Positions 6,389-8,078 of a DNA stretch of 8,078 nt are shown here, piece after piece. Position numbers and translations under genes: made by a program. The stretch is from Paracoccaceae bacterium (GTDB taxonomy: Bacteria > Pseudomonadota > Alphaproteobacteria > Rhodobacterales > Rhodobacteraceae). Where the stretch lies: the NCBI GenBank assembly GCA_024304875.1, contig JAMWZF010000126.1, forward strand, positions 1-8,078, given 5' to 3'. Position 1 is the first letter of the stretch. The number at the start of each line of letters is the position of its first letter. The notes beneath the pieces are model-generated. The model saw nothing but the letters and a program-made list of their open reading frames with translations, searched no databases and was not told the origin of the DNA.

Positions 6389-6802
6389 CTATGGGTTCTG
6401 CCGCAGGCGCTTCACTTCCGAGCGTTCCTTCTTCGCCTTGATCCGCCGCTCCACGGACCCCCGGGTCGGCTTCGTGGGCACGCGGCGTTTGGGCTTCTCC
6501 AGCGCCTTGCGCACCAGCTCGGCCAGCCGGTCCCGGGCGATCTCTCGGTTGCGGGCCTGGTGCCGCGTCTCATCGACGAAGATCACCAGCGCCCCCTCCT
6601 TCGTCCACCGCCTCCCGGCCAGCCGCCGCAGCCGCGCCTTGACGGGGCCGGGCAGGGAGGGCGACCGCTCGGCCTCGAACCGCAGCTCCACGGCCGAGGA
6701 GACCTTGTTCACGTTCTGCCCGCCGGGCCCCGAGGAGCGGACGAACTGCTCGGTCATCTCCCAGTCCGCGATCTCGATCCGGTCGGTGATTTTCAGCGCC
6801 AT
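6389..6802 (-). CDS. arfB: Alternative ribosome-rescue factor / peptidyl-tRNA hydrolase ArfB (YaeJ)
   Basis: 137 aa, close to E. coli ArfB (140 aa). Seen: a class-I release-factor-like domain with FVRSSGPGGQNVNKVSS, where the catalytic GGQ is at residues 27-29, then RFEAERSPSLP and FVDETRHQARNRE. A basic, lysine/arginine-rich tail (101-135) follows. Known: ArfB enters the A site of ribosomes stalled on non-stop mRNA, its tail fills the mRNA channel, and GGQ hydrolyses the peptidyl-tRNA. No codon-recognition domain is present, as expected. ATG 6802 is chosen because homologues begin with a similar short leader; a GTG at 6814 would add four residues (M-N-P-A). The 5' region carries three 32-base-spaced repeats and a terminator hairpin, so a leader control is possible. 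It lies directly beside the AT-rich island. Confidence 0.92.
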   Translation of the reverse strand: MALKITDRIEIADWEMTEQFVRSSGPGGQNVNKVSSAVELRFEAERSPSLPGPVKARLRRLAGRRWTKEGALVIFVDETRHQARNREIARDRLAELVRKALEKPKRRVPTKPTRGSVERRIKAKKERSEVKRLRQNP

Positions 6803-6807
6803 GGCGG

Positions 6808-6903
6808 GGTTCACACCTGTTAAATTCGGCCCCCCGAGGGGTTCACACCCTGAATATCTAGGTCCCGCGCCGGTTCACACCCGATAAATCCGGAACGGAA
6901 AAG
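6808..6903. repeat. Three direct repeats of 32-base period upstream of arfB
   Basis: GGTTCACACC occurs at 6808-6817, 6840-6849 and 6872-6881, exactly 32 bases apart each time. Each core is followed by a partly conserved A/T patch (TGTTAAATTC, CTGAATATCT, CGATAAATCC) and a G/C patch. 32 bases is about three helical turns, so bound proteins would sit on one face. The period is not a multiple of three, so this is not coding. Unit 1 reaches into the arfB start region. Confidence 0.8.
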
Positions 6904-6929
6904 GGCCGCTCCGGCGATGGAGCGGCCCT
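6897..6929 (-). terminator. Rho-independent terminator (minus strand)
   Basis: Perfect 11-base arms AGGGCCGCTCC (6902-6912) and GGAGCGGCCCT (6919-6929) with a 6-base loop. On the minus strand the hairpin runs straight into TTTTCC. It would end the RNA that begins near 7090, or act as an attenuator before arfB. Confidence 0.8.
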
Positions 6930-6996
6930 CCGAAAGTCCAGGAGGTGGGGCGGTTAGAGTTCCCTCACCTGCGGGGTTGCATACCCAAGGGCTGCC

Positions 6997-7053
6997 TCAG
7001 GTACGGACCTCCACAGCTGTCCCGACACACTTCTCCAATCTCTTTCTTGACAC
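6997..7053 (-). CDS. Possible 18-codon reading frame behind a perfect Shine-Dalgarno
   Basis: GTG 7053 to TGA 6997 encodes MSRKRLEKCVGTAVEVRT. AGGAGG sits 7 bases before the GTG, the ideal spacing, inside a 17-base stretch complementary to the 16S rRNA 3' tail. The frame is too short for sequence evidence on its own. It could be a leader peptide or small protein, or the Shine-Dalgarno could serve another purpose. The Shine-Dalgarno can be sequestered by a downstream CACCTC. Confidence 0.35.
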   Translation of the reverse strand: MSRKRLEKCVGTAVEVRT

Positions 7054-7069
7054 TGGATCACCTCCTTTC
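7053..7069 (-). promoter_or_regulatory. 17-base complement of the 16S rRNA 3' end (extended Shine-Dalgarno)
   Basis: The plus strand reads CTGGATCACCTCCTTTC, the sequence at the 3' end of bacterial 16S rRNA. The minus strand is therefore its perfect complement, GAAAGGAGGTGATCCAG. Ordinary Shine-Dalgarno sites match 4-8 bases. No other 16S sequence surrounds it, so it is not an rRNA fragment. Confidence 0.75.
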
Positions 7070-7118
7070 GTTGTTTCGCCTACGGGGAGGTTTGCACAGA
7101 TTTGGTATAGGTCAAATG

Positions 7119-7143
7119 AATTTTCCCTAGGGATGGGAAAATT
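7119..7143 (-). terminator. Hairpin over the yhhQ stop codon
   Basis: AATTTTCCC (7119-7127) and GGGAAAATT (7135-7143) are perfect 9-base arms with a 7-base loop, overlapping the TAG of yhhQ. The A/T-rich outer ends give short T-runs on both strands, but no long uridine tail follows. It may act as a weak terminator or mRNA-stabilising end. Confidence 0.45.
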
Positions 7144-7744
7144 TCGCCGTGATGGCCCGGAACGGCACCAAAGCGAGCAGCGCGACCGCCAGCTTCACCC
7201 CCCAGTCCGCCACCGCCAGCGTGATCCAGAGCGGCGCCATCGGCCCGGCGGTGAGGAAGGGCGCCGGGTCCTGCGCCCAGGCCGTCTGTGCGTCAAAGGT
7301 GGCGCCGAAGGACAGCAACCCACTGAACGCAATGGAGAAAAACAGCGCCGTGTCCACCGTCGACCCCACCAGGGTCGAGGCCAAGGGCGCCCGCCACCAG
7401 GCCCCTTCCCGCAATTTCGAGAAGACCGCGACGTCCAGGAGCTGCGCCGTCAGGAACGCCGTCCCCGAGGCCACCGCCACCCGCAGCGGCACCGCCGGTC
7501 CGAACTCCAACATGATCTGCGAGCCGATCAGCGAGCAGGCGATCCCGACGAGAAACCCAATGAAAACAACGCGCCGCGCGGCGGAGGCCCCGTAGATCCG
7601 GTTCATCACGTCCGTCACCAGGAAGGCGAGCGGATAGGTGAAGGCCCCCCAGGTGAGGAGCCCGTCCAGGATCAGGAATTGCACGAGGATGTTGGAGGCC
7701 ACGACGATGGCGGCCATGGCGAGAACGCCGGGAAGGATACGCAT
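7127..7744 (-). CDS. yhhQ: Queuosine precursor transporter (YhhQ/COG1738 family)
   Basis: 205 aa, an integral membrane protein with about six hydrophobic segments (roughly 4-24, 30-46, 58-80, 88-110, 120-145, 170-195). Family words seen are ASNIL (16-20), TYPLAFLVTDVMNRIYG (36-52), QLLDVAVFSKLR (101-112) and STLVGSTVDTALFF (123-136). Known: E. coli YhhQ takes up preQ0/preQ1 for queuosine modification of tRNA, acting in the inner membrane. ATG 7744 is preferred because the hydrophobic N-terminus starts there; a GTG at 7777 would add 11 residues (PHPCQNGPCP...). No strong ribosome-binding site is visible. A 6-base hairpin (GCCTGC/GCAGGC, 7781-7797) lies in the leader, but I see no recognisable preQ1 riboswitch. 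Confidence 0.88.
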   Translation of the reverse strand: MRILPGVLAMAAIVVASNILVQFLILDGLLTWGAFTYPLAFLVTDVMNRIYGASAARRVVFIGFLVGIACSLIGSQIMLEFGPAVPLRVAVASGTAFLTAQLLDVAVFSKLREGAWWRAPLASTLVGSTVDTALFFSIAFSGLLSFGATFDAQTAWAQDPAPFLTAGPMAPLWITLAVADWGVKLAVALLALVPFRAITAKFSHP

Positions 7745-7780
7745 GGGGCAGGGTCCGTTTTGGCAAGGGTGCGGCACTTG

Positions 7781-7797
7781 GCCTGCTTGAGGCAGGC
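7781..7797. other. Small hairpin in the yhhQ leader
   Basis: GCCTGC (7781-7786) and GCAGGC (7792-7797) with a 5-base loop, in the 90-base gap between mepA and yhhQ. No T-run follows on either strand. It may be a leader structure or chance. Confidence 0.3.
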
Positions 7798-7834
7798 GCG
7801 CCCCTCTACGCCGCGGCGGACCCCGCCGTCAAGG

Positions 7835-8078
7835 TCAGTTGGACGCCGCCACCGAGGCGCACTGCGCCGGCAGGGACGCCATCCGCAGCGGGCCGCTGGA
7901 GGGCGCGGGGGGCTCGTCGTTGGGGTTCGGCGGCGGCGGGTTCAGGATGTTGTTCACCCAGGCTTGCGCGTCGGCGCATCCGTCCCCGGCGGGCGGCGGC
8001 GTCTGCGCCTCGCAGCCGGCCTGCCCCGGCGGACACTCCAGCCGGACGTGGAAGTGGTAGTGGTGGCCGTACCACGGG
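7835..8078 (-). CDS. mepA: Penicillin-insensitive murein endopeptidase MepA (C-terminal part)
   Basis: The frame enters from the right edge and stops at TGA 7837-7835, leaving the last 80 residues. It begins PWYGHHYHFHVRLECPPG, the conserved C-terminal zinc-site region of MepA, where the HxH histidines belong to the LAS-type metallopeptidase site. Then come GC, PPPAGDGC and a proline-rich tail (NPPPPNPNDEPPAPS). Cysteines at 15, 22 and 34 of the fragment fit the disulfide-rich periplasmic enzyme. Known: MepA cuts D-Ala-mesoDAP cross-links in peptidoglycan in the periplasm. The N-terminal domain and signal peptide lie outside the window. Another frame in the same stretch encodes an Ala/Arg-rich product and is a shadow. 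Confidence 0.88.
   Translation of the reverse strand, partial: PWYGHHYHFHVRLECPPGQAGCEAQTPPPAGDGCADAQAWVNNILNPPPPNPNDEPPAPSSGPLRMASLPAQCASVAASN

Larger units (their letters stand above)
6897..7085 (-). ncRNA. Candidate structured RNA or arfB leader containing a 16S-tail complement
   Basis: The minus-strand segment between the yhhQ stop and the terminator shows RNA-like structure. The 5' part CGAAAGGAGGTG (7070-7059) can pair with CACCTC (6947-6942) and CTTTCG (6936-6931), giving 12 pairs with a 5-base bulge, directly before the terminator hairpin. Inside, ACCTG and CAGGT can enclose a GGGT/ACCC stem-loop. A TTGACC -35-like box lies at 7115-7110, but no good -10 box follows it, so the 5' end is a guess. 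I do not recognise it as tmRNA, 6S, SRP RNA or a known riboswitch. Confidence 0.5.

Noticed and set aside
7053..7069. A fragment of a 16S rRNA gene
   Set aside because: Only 17 bases match the 16S 3' end, and the neighbouring bases do not continue as 16S or spacer.
6897..7085. 6S RNA, SRP RNA or tmRNA identity for the structured RNA
   Set aside because: No SRP GGAAGGAAGCAGC-like core, no tmRNA tag or acceptor signals, and no long rod with a central bubble as in 6S RNA.
6945..7130. A 61-codon plus-strand frame over the structured RNA region
   Set aside because: No ribosome-binding site and no recognisable features; the minus strand carries the terminator and Shine-Dalgarno signals.
7745..7834. 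A preQ1 riboswitch before the queuosine precursor transporter
   Set aside because: A small hairpin is present, but the preQ1-I loop and tail signatures I know are not.

Overview
This is a high-GC stretch from a chromosome that looks alphaproteobacterial, most likely of the Rhodobacteraceae. That reading rests on the GC-rich, strongly biased codon use and on the gene types: a PncB of about 430 aa, a stand-alone THUMP methyltransferase, a CsoR-type repressor divergent from a glutaredoxin/MauE fusion, ArfB and MepA. No rRNA, tRNA, CRISPR array or transposase was seen.

Layout. Bases 3-65 hold the tail of an unidentified plus-strand gene. Bases 70-1793 (minus) carry an apparent two-gene operon: a MarC-family membrane protein, then a THUMP-domain RNA methyltransferase, joined by a 1-base stop/start overlap. 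Bases 1875-3085 form a divergent thiol/metal-response module. A glutaredoxin-MauE/DoxX-like membrane fusion (minus) faces a CsoR-family repressor (plus). Two 17-19 bp inverted repeats of the TACCCC...GGGGTA type lie between them, one inside the predicted promoter of the fusion gene. Then comes pncB (3151-4443, plus), a nicotinate phosphoribosyltransferase of NAD salvage.

From exactly the pncB stop codon the composition falls from about 70-77% G+C to about 33-50% in sampled 60-base lines. This AT-rich island (4440 to about 6330) holds only two genes, both minus strand and overlapping by 4 bases (GTGA). The first is a pentapeptide-repeat protein with a C-terminal two-helix/pore-loop-like membrane region; the second is a small nucleotidyltransferase. 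I read it as a horizontally acquired, translationally coupled pair, possibly a defence or toxin-type system. It is the best candidate here for an undescribed system.

Normal composition resumes with arfB (ribosome rescue, minus). Upstream of arfB are three direct repeats at an exact 32-base period, a rho-independent terminator hairpin, and a structured RNA or leader region of about 170 nt. That region contains a 17-base perfect complement of the 16S rRNA 3' end placed as a Shine-Dalgarno before an 18-codon reading frame, and an internal anti-Shine-Dalgarno copy that could close over it. Beyond it lie a YhhQ/COG1738 queuosine-precursor transporter (minus) and the C-terminal 80 residues of MepA murein endopeptidase (minus), which runs off the window.
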